Shown piece by piece: positions 32,132 to 40,925 of a stretch of 64,000 nt of DNA (positions are counted from its first letter, which is position 1; each line of letters opens with the position of its first letter). A program made the position numbers and the translations under genes. Source of the stretch: Bacteroidales bacterium (lineage in GTDB: Bacteria > Bacteroidota > Bacteroidia > Bacteroidales > P3); assembly GCA_017480785.1 (NCBI GenBank), contig JAFURZ010000013.1, positions 248,001 through 312,000 of the forward strand, in the 5' to 3' direction. The notes under the pieces were generated by a model. The model was not told where the DNA came from. It saw only the letters and a program-made list of their open reading frames with translations, and did no database searches.

Positions 32132-33844
32132 TTATTGAAGCACGGCGTCGCGCTCGGCGCTGTCCCAGTAGGTCATGTTGCGGAAGGGGTTCTCGTCGTC
32201 CTTGCGGCGGCTGGCCACCTTCTGCTTCTCGATATCGGCCTGGATGTCGGCATAGCGCTGGCGGTAGTGCTGCCAGAGAGCATCGGTCAGAGCGTCCACA
32301 CCGGCCAGGCGGCAGAGCACCCCGTAGGCATGGGCGGCCCGTTGGGCGGGATAGGCCTGCCAGAGGGCGTCCATCCGTTCATGCACCTGGGCCCAGCTGC
32401 CGATGACGCCACTCTCCACGTCGGCTATCAGCCGTTCCATGTCGGGCCCAGCCACCAGCTGGCCTCCGATGTTGACCCACTCTCTGCACTCTCCACGCTC
32501 CACTTTGCTCTCTCCGCCTTCCAGGGTCTTCATGGCGTAGAAGACGAGCATCTCCTCGTAGGCCTTCAGTCCTTCCGCGGCCTTGAGCACCACGGTCGGA
32601 CGCTTGCTCTTCTCCATGCCTTCGGCAAAGACGGTGCCGCCCTTGCCCATCCACTGCCTCAGCAGCTCCATGCCCCCGAGAATCTCCTCGGCGGTGTCGG
32701 GGGCCAGGTTGTCGAACTCGATGTGCTGAGCCTTCACCACACGCTTGTCGCGTTTGGCGAACTTCTTGCTGTTGCGGTCCATGGCGTACATGTTGTACAT
32801 CCACCAGTAGGCCGGCATCACCTCCAGCTGGTCCTTGCTCACGTTGTTGTTCACCAGCGCGAAGGGCAGCTTGATGTCGAGTTCGGCCGGATAGTCGCCC
32901 TTGGCCAGCAGGCAGTAGGAGGCAAAGCGGCTCGAGTGCTTGAACGAGCAGCAGAGGCCCGGCCAGAAACCACGGCCGGCGGCCAACTCGTTGTCGGCGG
33001 TGCGCGAGTTGTGGTTGCTCCCGATGGTGCCGCCGGCGGCAATATTGCTCTGACCCATGATGAGGCCGGCGATGAGGAACGAGTTGTTATGATGCTGCTC
33101 GTGGGCAGGGAAGATGACGCTGTTGCCCACCTCGCAACGCGCCAGGGTCGAGTTGTCGCCCACCACGGTGTCGTTCAGCCGCAGGCCGAACTCGAGGTGC
33201 ACATGCTCGCCCAGCAGGAAACGCTCGGCGATGACACCGTGTTCGAGCGTGCAGCCGTAACCCACCACGCCGTCAATCAGCGTGATGCAGCTGTCGACCA
33301 CCGTGCGGTCGGCCTCGGTCGACTGGATGGTCACATTGCGGATGCAAGTGGTGTTCTTGACCGTGCAGCAGTCGCCCACACGGCTCTCGTCGGTCAGCTT
33401 GTCGGTGAACTCCTCCAGCCTCTGCATGAACACCTTGCGGCCGCGATAGCGGGCCCACATGTAGGCGTCGCCTATGGTCATGCCGGCAAAGGGGACAATG
33501 GCGCGGCCCCCGTTCTCGTTCATCACCTCGAGGGCATGGGGCCGGCCGCCGCCGGTCATCTCGCCGATGTTGAACAGCGTCACGCGGTCGCCCAAAACAT
33601 AGTCGGACAGCAAGCGCACGTCGCGTATATCGGCATCGGCACCCACCGAGCAATTGCGGAGAGTCGAATTGACAACGGTGGACTGCTCGCCGAGAGTTAC
33701 ATATCCTTCTAAGATGTTGTTGCGCAGACATTTCGGGCAGAACGAGTCGGCCACACGGACGGCCGACCAGTCGTCTGCATAGTTGCCCGCCCGTTCAAGT
33801 TGTTCTATCTCACCCGGAGTGAGGCTGCGATAGCGGTGATTCAT
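32132..33844 (-). CDS. DUF4954 protein with left-handed beta-helix repeats
   Basis: The 570-residue protein matches the Bacteroidetes DUF4954 family. Its first 300 residues carry hexapeptide-type repeats seen in sugar-nucleotide acyltransferases (STVVNSTLRNCSVGADADIR, ITLIDGVVGYGCTLEHGVIA). An alpha-helical second half follows (PAYWWMYNMYAMDRNSKKFA). The N-terminal SFCPKCLRNNIL may bind metal. The enzymatic role is unknown. A TACCTTTG -7 box lies on the minus strand at 33867-33874, about 25 bp before the start. Confidence 0.85.
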   Translation of the reverse strand: MNHRYRSLTPGEIEQLERAGNYADDWSAVRVADSFCPKCLRNNILEGYVTLGEQSTVVNSTLRNCSVGADADIRDVRLLSDYVLGDRVTLFNIGEMTGGGRPHALEVMNENGGRAIVPFAGMTIGDAYMWARYRGRKVFMQRLEEFTDKLTDESRVGDCCTVKNTTCIRNVTIQSTEADRTVVDSCITLIDGVVGYGCTLEHGVIAERFLLGEHVHLEFGLRLNDTVVGDNSTLARCEVGNSVIFPAHEQHHNNSFLIAGLIMGQSNIAAGGTIGSNHNSRTADNELAAGRGFWPGLCCSFKHSSRFASYCLLAKGDYPAELDIKLPFALVNNNVSKDQLEVMPAYWWMYNMYAMDRNSKKFAKRDKRVVKAQHIEFDNLAPDTAEEILGGMELLRQWMGKGGTVFAEGMEKSKRPTVVLKAAEGLKAYEEMLVFYAMKTLEGGESKVERGECREWVNIGGQLVAGPDMERLIADVESGVIGSWAQVHERMDALWQAYPAQRAAHAYGVLCRLAGVDALTDALWQHYRQRYADIQADIEKQKVASRRKDDENPFRNMTYWDSAERDAVLQ

Positions 33845-33866
33845 TGTTCAAATAGTATTAGCGGTG

Positions 33867-33874
33867 CAAAGGTA
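33867..33874 (-). promoter_or_regulatory. -7 box of the DUF4954 gene
   Basis: CAAAGGTA on the plus strand is TACCTTTG on the minus strand, 23 bp before the ATG. The -33 element is imperfect (a T-rich tract ending TTTC about 20 bp upstream), so only the -7 box is called. Confidence 0.55.
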
Positions 33875-33930
33875 CACAATTTTTCAAATATACAAGAAAA
33901 AAATTTGCCGACGGGAGGGGCCGGGAGTTA

Positions 33931-34209
33931 ATTAGGTCGTGCACGACCTATTTCCGGATGCCCCGATTGAACACCGAAAAAAGACCGGTTTTTGTCCGAC
34001 TGCAGTCGGACCATCCTCGGAGTTGAGTCGGAGTTGTTACGGAGATGTTACGGAGATGTCCGTTCCGAAACCCGTCATTGTGCTCTGTTTCACTGTGTTT
34101 TAGGTTCGTTTTAGGGGCTAATACGCCCAGTGGGCACCCTTTTGGTACCTTGAGGAGGGGGTGCGGCGAAGGGGTGTCGACAGGCAGTTAGGTCGTGCAC
34201 GATGTAATT
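33931..34209. mobile_element. MITE-like element, copy 2
   Basis: The left end holds the perfect 16-bp palindrome AGGTCGTGCACGACCT (33934-33949); the right end is AGTTAGGTCGTGCACGATGT (34186-34205). Inside, TCCGACTGCAGTCGGA (33995-34010) is another perfect palindrome, followed by GGAGTTG-type repeats to about 34060. The layout and size (about 280 bp) match copy 3. No gene lies between 33845 and 34288. Confidence 0.65.
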
Positions 34210-34224
34210 TTTATATGTTAAAAA

Positions 34225-34256
34225 TTTGGTGGTTCCGGTTTTTCTTCGTATCTTTG
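34225..34256 (+). promoter_or_regulatory. Promoter of secreted-protein module 1
   Basis: TTTG (34225-34228), a 20-bp spacer and TATCTTTG (34249-34256). An in-frame ATG at 34226 lies inside this promoter and cannot be the start; the ATG at 34289 is used instead. The same promoter with the same flanks precedes module 2. Confidence 0.82.
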
Positions 34257-34288
34257 CACCGAAATTGACAACAGAAAAACCTACGCCA

Positions 34289-35758
34289 ATGAAAACTATC
34301 GCTTTACATTTACCAAAGGTGCTTTTTGCGCTGGTATTGCTCGCTCTGGCGGCACCGGCCGGGGGTCAGAACAGCCTCGTGAGGCAGTATCCCGTGCTGT
34401 CGGGCGACACGGTGCTCGTCCGCACGGACAACTCCACGTTTGTCACCTGCTGCAACACGACCGGCTGGCGCAGCTGCTTCGTGGTGGACGACGGCACCAC
34501 CTGCCGCCGGTTCTTCACCACCCTGGCGCCCTCGGGCATCCATATCACCGACTCGGGCTACGTGGTGTATGACATGCAGCTGGTGAATGGTGTGTGCTGG
34601 TTTGCGGGCTACAAGTGGTTCGATACGGGGTTGCCTTTTTACACCCTTGACGGCCAAGCCTACAACCTCGTCACCTACAAGGCCGTTATCGGCCGTTTCA
34701 ATACGGCCGACGTGCTGAACGGCAGCGGGAACTACGGCATCATTGAGGTTTCGGGTCTGCACCACATCGAGCGCCTGGCCGTCATCGGAAGCAACGTCAC
34801 CGCCATCGGGGTTAAGCCCAATGGGACGCGCCAGCTGGTGGAACTCTACAAGATTCCTTTTTTCAACAAATACATAATGACGACAGAAGAATCATCCCTG
34901 CCGCAGGAAGTATTTATGGATGTCGTCGCAGCGGGGAATAAAATGGTCTTGTTGTCGCGCTTTTCAACACCTGGCAGCACAGAACTAACCAATTACTTTG
35001 GGCTACGCTATGGCACGGCAGGATTATTGTTCGGAAATACAACCCTTCATCGCCACGATGTAAGCCCGGCCTATAACTCATACCTCACGTTTCCATCGGT
35101 ACACCCTATGCGACTTGCTGCCACCAATAATGGCAACGGGGTAGTGGTGGCTTATGTTGCCCAGAATGATGGACTACCCTCTGGCAATCCATGGCTCTAC
35201 AAGTTCGTTCTCTTCCACATTGCCGCCGAGAACGATACTTACACTGACGTAATTATTAACACCGATGGAGAGAAATACACAGATATCGCGGACTTGCGAT
35301 TCAACAAACCTATAACCACAAACACCCACATGTCACTACTCCTGCAAGCTGGACCCTCTGACGTCTATCTTAGATTCCCTCCGCTTAATTTCTCTGGTTC
35401 AACTACCGATGTTATTCTTTACACCACATCTCCATATATCCAATCGGTCGCGCCCTACCAGACAGCAGCGACAGGTTTGGAACTTGCCGCTGCCGGTCAC
35501 CACGTCCTGACAAACACACCATACACAGAGGAGATTCTGGAGGAAGATATCCTAAGCCTCACTGGTACTTCCTACTCAAACAATTGCCTACAAACAAGTG
35601 AAGGAATGTTGTCGCGGACGTCTGTTAACAGCAGAATCGGCGATTTAACCTGTTCGCTTGACACGATATCTGTCAAACGCTCTGTCCAATTTGTAAATCA
35701 CTCATATACATCATCCATCATTTCCAAGACAACGACTTGCATAGATGGAATCCACTAA
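34289..35758 (+). CDS. Secreted protein A1 of the duplicated module
   Basis: MKTIALHLPKVLFALVLLAL followed by AAPAGGQ is a signal peptide; the mature protein is about 460 residues. The N-terminal 190 residues are nearly identical to A2 (38104-39570), with conserved Cys pairs (FVTCCNTTGWRSCF). After RQLVEL the two copies fall to modest similarity. The pattern of short strands suggests a beta-propeller-like surface or exported protein, but no family is recognised. It has no T9SS sorting domain of its own; the next gene does. Confidence 0.75.
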   Translation: MKTIALHLPKVLFALVLLALAAPAGGQNSLVRQYPVLSGDTVLVRTDNSTFVTCCNTTGWRSCFVVDDGTTCRRFFTTLAPSGIHITDSGYVVYDMQLVNGVCWFAGYKWFDTGLPFYTLDGQAYNLVTYKAVIGRFNTADVLNGSGNYGIIEVSGLHHIERLAVIGSNVTAIGVKPNGTRQLVELYKIPFFNKYIMTTEESSLPQEVFMDVVAAGNKMVLLSRFSTPGSTELTNYFGLRYGTAGLLFGNTTLHRHDVSPAYNSYLTFPSVHPMRLAATNNGNGVVVAYVAQNDGLPSGNPWLYKFVLFHIAAENDTYTDVIINTDGEKYTDIADLRFNKPITTNTHMSLLLQAGPSDVYLRFPPLNFSGSTTDVILYTTSPYIQSVAPYQTAATGLELAAAGHHVLTNTPYTEEILEEDILSLTGTSYSNNCLQTSEGMLSRTSVNSRIGDLTCSLDTISVKRSVQFVNHSYTSSIISKTTTCIDGIH

Positions 35759-35769
35759 ACGGATTAGTT

Positions 35770-37101
35770 ATGAAGAAACGGATTATCATATCATTATGGT
35801 GTGTACTGGCCTCATGTGGCACACAGGCACAGTTGGTGTACACTCCTGGCGATACGCTGGAGGGTCGCTGCAACTATTATTATTACAATCCCCTAGATGA
35901 GTTGTGCCCTTGGTTCCACCAATACAGTTACGCTACCTATCATGCGTCGGGGCATGAAGACGACGCTTTTACCAAGCTTGTTCGTATCGAACACACCGAC
36001 CGGCAAATGGCAGTGAAAGGTATTGCCGCGATGGTGACCCGTATCGAAGACTATTTGGCCGATAATTCATGGATATATTTCAATAGCCCATCACCAGGAA
36101 AGAAGGCCGAGTATGTGTACCTTTGTTCCGATGACTCCCTCAGACTTACCATGATAGATTCCGCCCGTTGGGACACATTGACTCCACGACTATTGAAACT
36201 CCCAAAATCTCCAGACACCCTGACAGACAGCAATACTGACAACTTCCTCTACTGCCATTTGTTTGAGGCATATTTCGAGGAGTCGCATTTGGTCGACTCT
36301 AGGTTTCTTATGGCAGGCTCATACTATAGCAATTCCGATGCAAACCCGAAGACCTACATACCAACCAAGTACTTCGTTGTTGCAGAAGACTACGACATCT
36401 GCAACGAAGGTTGCCATGGGGACACCACAGGCTATCTGTACTCCTATCTGGATTCGGAATACCTACAACGACTCATTGACGAGGCCTATGCCTACTACGA
36501 CTCCCTTGGAGAACTGGACCGCTACAAAGACTCTATCGACTATGCTATTTCCTTAATCTGGCGCAGCAGGCTTGACAGAGCCAAAACAGGTCACCTCGGC
36601 CCCTTCTTCGCCATTGTGGACTTCTACCAGCTCGATGCGACGGTGGCCGACAGCTGCACCGGGATGGGATGGGCACTGGGCAGCGGCCGATACCCCGACC
36701 GCTCGCTCGACACCATCATGGCCCGTCCCCGGCCGGGCTATTGCTTCGTGCAGTGGGACGACGGCAACACCGACAACCCCCGCATCGTCGACCTTACCCA
36801 GGACACACTCTTCACCGCTATCTTCGGCACCTGCCCGGCAGAGGGTATCCCGTCCCCCACAGAGTCTTCACTGCCCTTCAGCGTACAGCCCAACCCGACC
36901 ACCGGAACTGTCGCCGTCGGCACTCCGTCGGACGGCAGCTACCAGCTGACACTCTACGACATGGCCGGACGGCTGCTGATGCAGACCTCGTTCACGGGCA
37001 CGGCCACCACCCTCGACCTCAGCCACATGGCTGCCGGCAGCTACCAGTTGATGCTCCGCTCGGCTACCGTCTCGGGCATCAAAGTCATCGTCAAACAATA
37101 A
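35770..37101 (+). CDS. Secreted protein B1 with a T9SS C-terminal sorting domain
   Basis: The start is ATG 35770 (MKKRIIISLWCVLASCGTQA), the first that gives a signal peptide; the open frame extends upstream into gene A1. The last 70 residues (SVQPNPTTGTVAVGTPSDG, LYDMAGRLLMQTSF, LDLSHMAAGSYQLML, IKVIVKQ) are a type A Por/T9SS sorting domain, so the protein should be exported across the outer membrane and attached to the surface. The domain before it (YCFVQWDDGNTDNPRIVDLT) resembles InlB B-repeat-like or bacterial Ig-like units. The C-terminal half is almost identical to B2. Confidence 0.82.
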   Translation: MKKRIIISLWCVLASCGTQAQLVYTPGDTLEGRCNYYYYNPLDELCPWFHQYSYATYHASGHEDDAFTKLVRIEHTDRQMAVKGIAAMVTRIEDYLADNSWIYFNSPSPGKKAEYVYLCSDDSLRLTMIDSARWDTLTPRLLKLPKSPDTLTDSNTDNFLYCHLFEAYFEESHLVDSRFLMAGSYYSNSDANPKTYIPTKYFVVAEDYDICNEGCHGDTTGYLYSYLDSEYLQRLIDEAYAYYDSLGELDRYKDSIDYAISLIWRSRLDRAKTGHLGPFFAIVDFYQLDATVADSCTGMGWALGSGRYPDRSLDTIMARPRPGYCFVQWDDGNTDNPRIVDLTQDTLFTAIFGTCPAEGIPSPTESSLPFSVQPNPTTGTVAVGTPSDGSYQLTLYDMAGRLLMQTSFTGTATTLDLSHMAAGSYQLMLRSATVSGIKVIVKQ

Positions 37102-37104
37102 CAA

Positions 37105-37974
37105 ATGGAAGCCATGAGAAAGATACTGTCACTATTGCTGCTCGTCCTGCCGCTGTCGGCCGCCTTCGCTCAGCCGGCATACAGCAACCACGACACCGTC
37201 ACCGGGACGCCCTCGCATTACTACGTCCCGTTCTGGTACACCAATTGTCCCTCGTTCCGAGCCGATAGTGTCAACTTCTTCGATAGCGAATTAACCAATG
37301 TCAACTATCTTTTTTGGGGGGATAGCTTGCGTCTGAATCATGTCACTTTACGCGAATTCAATACCAACACACCCATGGAGATTTTCGGCATAGTAGCGTT
37401 GGTGGATATCACTCCCCACTTTCCAAGTCCGATGGCAAACCCTACGGCCGGACGGGCCCCGGAATATCTCAAGCTCCTGCAAGGCACCGACTCTATCACC
37501 GATGGCTACTTTGACAGCGATTCCACACAACCCATCCCGCCAAGCATGTTACCCCTCCACATGACGATGCTCGACTCGCTCCGATGGGACACCGTCACAC
37601 CCCACATTCTACGGCTGCCCAAGAAGCATAACGCTGTCGACGACACCGACTTCTTCTACTGCTACGCCTACGAGTGCTGGTTTCCGCAACCCGTCACCGT
37701 CGATTCGGTGTTCTACGTGCTCGGAACTTACCGAAGCAACTGTGTCCCGCTTTCCGGGAGATTGTCCAATTACCCCACTTCCTACTTCTATATTGGGGAA
37801 GACTTTGACATCAACTGCGACAAGTGTATCCAACGTGATTATTCGCGTGTTTTTTCATGTCCGTTTTTTCCAAATGAACATGCTTCTTTTTGGCATTGGG
37901 ATAATCTGAACAAGAGCATCTTTGGCCTCTTCTACCCGATTATTGGCTTTCCAAATGCCTGGAAAAAAGAATAG
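37105..37974 (+). CDS. Secreted protein C1 of the duplicated module
   Basis: The start is 37105 or 37114 (MRKILSLLLLVLPLSAAFAQ), a clear signal peptide. The mature 265 residues share RWDTVTPHILRLPK and DTDFFYCYAYECWFPQPVTV with C2, and a related phrase with protein B (SARWDTLTPRLLKLPK). B and C are therefore partly homologous. C has no sorting domain. It follows B1 by 3 bp in an A-B-C operon. Function unknown. Confidence 0.72.
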   Translation: MEAMRKILSLLLLVLPLSAAFAQPAYSNHDTVTGTPSHYYVPFWYTNCPSFRADSVNFFDSELTNVNYLFWGDSLRLNHVTLREFNTNTPMEIFGIVALVDITPHFPSPMANPTAGRAPEYLKLLQGTDSITDGYFDSDSTQPIPPSMLPLHMTMLDSLRWDTVTPHILRLPKKHNAVDDTDFFYCYAYECWFPQPVTVDSVFYVLGTYRSNCVPLSGRLSNYPTSYFYIGEDFDINCDKCIQRDYSRVFSCPFFPNEHASFWHWDNLNKSIFGLFYPIIGFPNAWKKE

Positions 37975-37976
37975 GC

Positions 37977-38024
37977 GGGGGGGGGGGGGCGGCGACGGGC
38001 AGTTAGGTCGTGCGCGATGTAATT
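37977..38024. repeat. G13 run and a solo MITE end before module 2
   Basis: A run of 13 G (37977-37989) begins just after the C1 stop codon. It is followed by AGTTAGGTCGTGCGCGATGT (38001-38020), the right-end motif of the MITE-like family. The equivalent place before module 1 has only short G runs. The promoter starts 50 bp after the G run. Confidence 0.75.
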
Positions 38025-38039
38025 TTTATATGTTAAAAA

Positions 38040-38071
38040 TTTGGTGGTTCCGGTTTTTCTTCGTATCTTTG
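38040..38071 (+). promoter_or_regulatory. Promoter of secreted-protein module 2
   Basis: TTTG (38040-38043), 20 bp and TATCTTTG (38064-38071). The sequence from the MITE end through this promoter is practically identical to that before module 1, so the duplication includes the promoter. Confidence 0.8.
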
Positions 38072-38103
38072 CACTGAAATTGACGACAAAACAACCTATG
38101 CCT

Positions 38104-39570
38104 ATGAAAACTATCGCTTTACATTTACCAAAGGTGCTTTTTGCGCTGGCCCTGCTCGCACTGGCAGCACCGGCCGCGGGCCAGAACAGCCTCGTGAGGC
38201 AGTATCCCGTGCTGTCGGGCGACACGGTGCTCGTCCGCACGGACAACTCCACGTTTGTCACCTGCTGCAACACGACCGGCTGGCGCAGCTGTTTCGTGGT
38301 GGACGACGGCACCACCTGCCGCCGGTTCTTCACCACCCAGGCGCCCTCGGGTATCCACATCACCGACTCGGGCTACGTGGTGTATGACATGCAGCTGGTG
38401 AATGGTGTGTGCTGGTTTGCGGGCTACAAGTGGTTTGATACGGGGTTGCCTTTTTACACCCTTGACGGCCAGGCCTACAACCTAGTCACCTACAAGGCCG
38501 TCATCGGCCGTTTCAATACGGCCGACGTGCTGAACGGGAGCGGGAACTACGGCATCATTGAGGTTTCGGGGCTGCACCACATCGAGCGCCTGGCCGTCAT
38601 CGGCAGCAATGCCACCGCCATCGGGGTTAGGCCCAACGGGACGCGGCAGCTGGTGGAACTTGCCTTGGATACTTCCGGCTACAGCTATCTTCTCAGTATT
38701 GAGAATTCTTCCATGTCGCAGGAAGTGTTTATGGATGTTGTCGCAGCGGGGAATAAAGCGGTTGTGTTGTCGCGCTTCAACGCCTCCGGTAACCCATGGT
38801 ACCATAGGGATTACTTTGGCTTGCGCTATGGTAGTGCGGGCAACCTATATGGCACCAGCAACAACATACGCTGCTATGATGTGTACACTGCAATGCTCTG
38901 GTGCACCTCATTCACGGCAGTACACCCCATACGTCTTGCCGCCACCAACAACGGCGACGGGGTAGTGGTGGCATATATCGCGCTGAATGACGAGGAGACA
39001 AATCCATTACTGAACAAGTTTGTGCTGTTCCATGTTGCCTCCGAGAACGCCAGTACTACAGATGTGATTTTCAACTTGAATGACGAGTATCAATACACAG
39101 AGATTGCTGACATACGCTTCAATAAACCAGTCTTCAACAACACCAATATGGCCCTGCTTTTGAGGGACGGCTCGGGGAATTCCGTACTGAGATTTCCCAA
39201 ATTGACCTTTCCTCTATCCAACACCTTGTACGAGGATGTACTTTTTATCAATAATCTCCGCATTAATTCTGTAGCTCCCTATCAAACGGGACTCACCAAC
39301 CTGCATTTGTCCGCCGCCGGACATTACAATGGAACCACACCCTATTTGGCAGGGATAGTTGAGAAAAACATTTACTCTCTTGACTTCACTCAGAATTGTT
39401 TCTCATTCGGCAACGGGAATCTGACTCTTTATAAGAATATTCCCAGTAAGGCGGAAAATTTTGATTATCCTCTGGTTGTGAGCACTGTTTCCGCGGCTGT
39501 CACTTTCAAAAACCACTCCTATAGTTCTGCTTCACTATCCAAAACAAACACCTGTATAAACGGAAATTAA
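38104..39570 (+). CDS. Secreted protein A2 of the duplicated module
   Basis: The start at 38104 (MKTIALHLPKVLFALALLAL) lies beyond the promoter, as in A1. The first 190 residues are nearly identical to A1. From about 38660 onward the copies diverge (A2: LALDTSGYSYLLSIENSSMS; A1: LYKIPFFNKYIMTTEESSLP) while keeping shared landmarks (QEVFMDVVAAGNK; HPIRLAATNNGDGVVVAY). No sorting domain. Function unknown. Confidence 0.75.
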   Translation: MKTIALHLPKVLFALALLALAAPAAGQNSLVRQYPVLSGDTVLVRTDNSTFVTCCNTTGWRSCFVVDDGTTCRRFFTTQAPSGIHITDSGYVVYDMQLVNGVCWFAGYKWFDTGLPFYTLDGQAYNLVTYKAVIGRFNTADVLNGSGNYGIIEVSGLHHIERLAVIGSNATAIGVRPNGTRQLVELALDTSGYSYLLSIENSSMSQEVFMDVVAAGNKAVVLSRFNASGNPWYHRDYFGLRYGSAGNLYGTSNNIRCYDVYTAMLWCTSFTAVHPIRLAATNNGDGVVVAYIALNDEETNPLLNKFVLFHVASENASTTDVIFNLNDEYQYTEIADIRFNKPVFNNTNMALLLRDGSGNSVLRFPKLTFPLSNTLYEDVLFINNLRINSVAPYQTGLTNLHLSAAGHYNGTTPYLAGIVEKNIYSLDFTQNCFSFGNGNLTLYKNIPSKAENFDYPLVVSTVSAAVTFKNHSYSSASLSKTNTCINGN

Positions 39571-39581
39571 TAAAAAACACA

Positions 39582-40922
39582 ATGGCTATGAAAAGATTGA
39601 TAATCCTGCTGGTTGAGGTTGTTCTCGCGGTAACAGTCACACAGGCGCAGATACATATTCCTGTCAGCGACACGGTGGAAGGGCGGTGCGACAATTACTA
39701 TTACAATCCAAAGGACGAAACATGTCCTTGGTTCCTTGACAATAGTCCTGCAGTCTATAATAAGTCGCATTTCCATGGGCAACGGTTCACCAAACTTGCC
39801 CTTGTTGAACATACCGACCGACGAATGGCAGTGAAAGGCATAGCTGCCATGGTGCAAAGGCTTGCGGACTTTCGTGAAGACTGGGGAGGACCCATTTATT
39901 TCTACAGTCCCAATCCGGGGAAAAAAGCAGAGTACACCTATCTGTGCACAGGCGACACAAACGAGCTTGTTATATTGGATTCTGCCCGCTGGGATACCGT
40001 GATTCCACGCCTATGGAAATTTCAGAAGCACCCAGAGGCCCTTAATGACAATACAACCGACAGCTTCTATTATTGCCATCTGTATGAAACATATTTCGAC
40101 GAGCCTGTACTGGTAGACTCGAATTTTACTATGGCGGGGTCATTTAATTGTAATTCCGATGCAACTATCTGGACCTATCTACCCACCAGTTATTTTCTCG
40201 TAGCAGAGACATACAACGTCTGCCTTGAGGGGTGCCACAAAGACTCGTCTGGGTATCTGTATTCCTGTTGGAATGCCAACTATCTGAATAGTTATAGAGA
40301 AGAGCTCTATAACTACTACGACTCCCTTGGAGAACTGGACCGCTACAAAGACTCTATCGACCATGCTATTTCCTTAATCTGGCGCCGCAGGCTTGACAGG
40401 GCCAAAACAGGTCACCTGGGCCCCTTCTTCGCCATTGTGGATTTCTACCAGCTCCATGTGACGGTGGCCGACAGCTGCGCCGGGATGGGATGGGCGCTGG
40501 GCAGCGGCCGATACCCCAACCGCTCACTCGACACCATCGAGGCCCGTCCCCGGCCGGGCTTCTGTTTCGTGCAGTGGGACGACGGCAGTACCGACAACCC
40601 CCGCATCGTCGACCTCACCCAGGACACCCTCTTCACCGCCCTCTTCGGCACCTGCCCGACACATGATATCCAGTCCCCCACAGAGTCTACCCTGTCCTTC
40701 AGCGTACAGCCCAACCCGACCACCGGCACTGTCACCGTCGGCACCCCGTCGGACGGCAGCTACCAGCTGACGCTCCACGACATGGCCGGACGGCAGTTGA
40801 TGCAGACCTCGTTCACAGGCACGGCCGCCACCCTCGACCTCAGCCACCTGGCCGCCGGCAGCTACCAGCTGATGCTCCGCTCGGCCACCGCCTCGGGCAT
40901 CAAAGTCATCGTCAAACAATAA
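39582..40922 (+). CDS. Secreted protein B2 with a T9SS C-terminal sorting domain
   Basis: A signal peptide (MAMKRLIILLVEVVLAVTVT, ending TQA) is followed by a domain only partly similar to B1. From YYDSLGELDRYKDSID onward it is nearly identical to B1, including the type A T9SS sorting domain (QPNPTTGTVTVGTPSDG, AAGSYQLMLRSA, IKVIVKQ). It is predicted to be attached to the cell surface. The gene lies 11 bp after A2 and 3 bp before C2, the same operon order as module 1. Confidence 0.82.
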   Translation: MAMKRLIILLVEVVLAVTVTQAQIHIPVSDTVEGRCDNYYYNPKDETCPWFLDNSPAVYNKSHFHGQRFTKLALVEHTDRRMAVKGIAAMVQRLADFREDWGGPIYFYSPNPGKKAEYTYLCTGDTNELVILDSARWDTVIPRLWKFQKHPEALNDNTTDSFYYCHLYETYFDEPVLVDSNFTMAGSFNCNSDATIWTYLPTSYFLVAETYNVCLEGCHKDSSGYLYSCWNANYLNSYREELYNYYDSLGELDRYKDSIDHAISLIWRRRLDRAKTGHLGPFFAIVDFYQLHVTVADSCAGMGWALGSGRYPNRSLDTIEARPRPGFCFVQWDDGSTDNPRIVDLTQDTLFTALFGTCPTHDIQSPTESTLSFSVQPNPTTGTVTVGTPSDGSYQLTLHDMAGRQLMQTSFTGTAATLDLSHLAAGSYQLMLRSATASGIKVIVKQ

Positions 40923-40925
40923 CAA

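Noticed and set aside
34226-34288. Upstream ATG for secreted protein A1 (and the same at 38041 for A2)
   Set aside because: The ATG lies inside the TTTG/TATCTTTG promoter, so the transcript would start after it; the next ATG gives a clean signal peptide.
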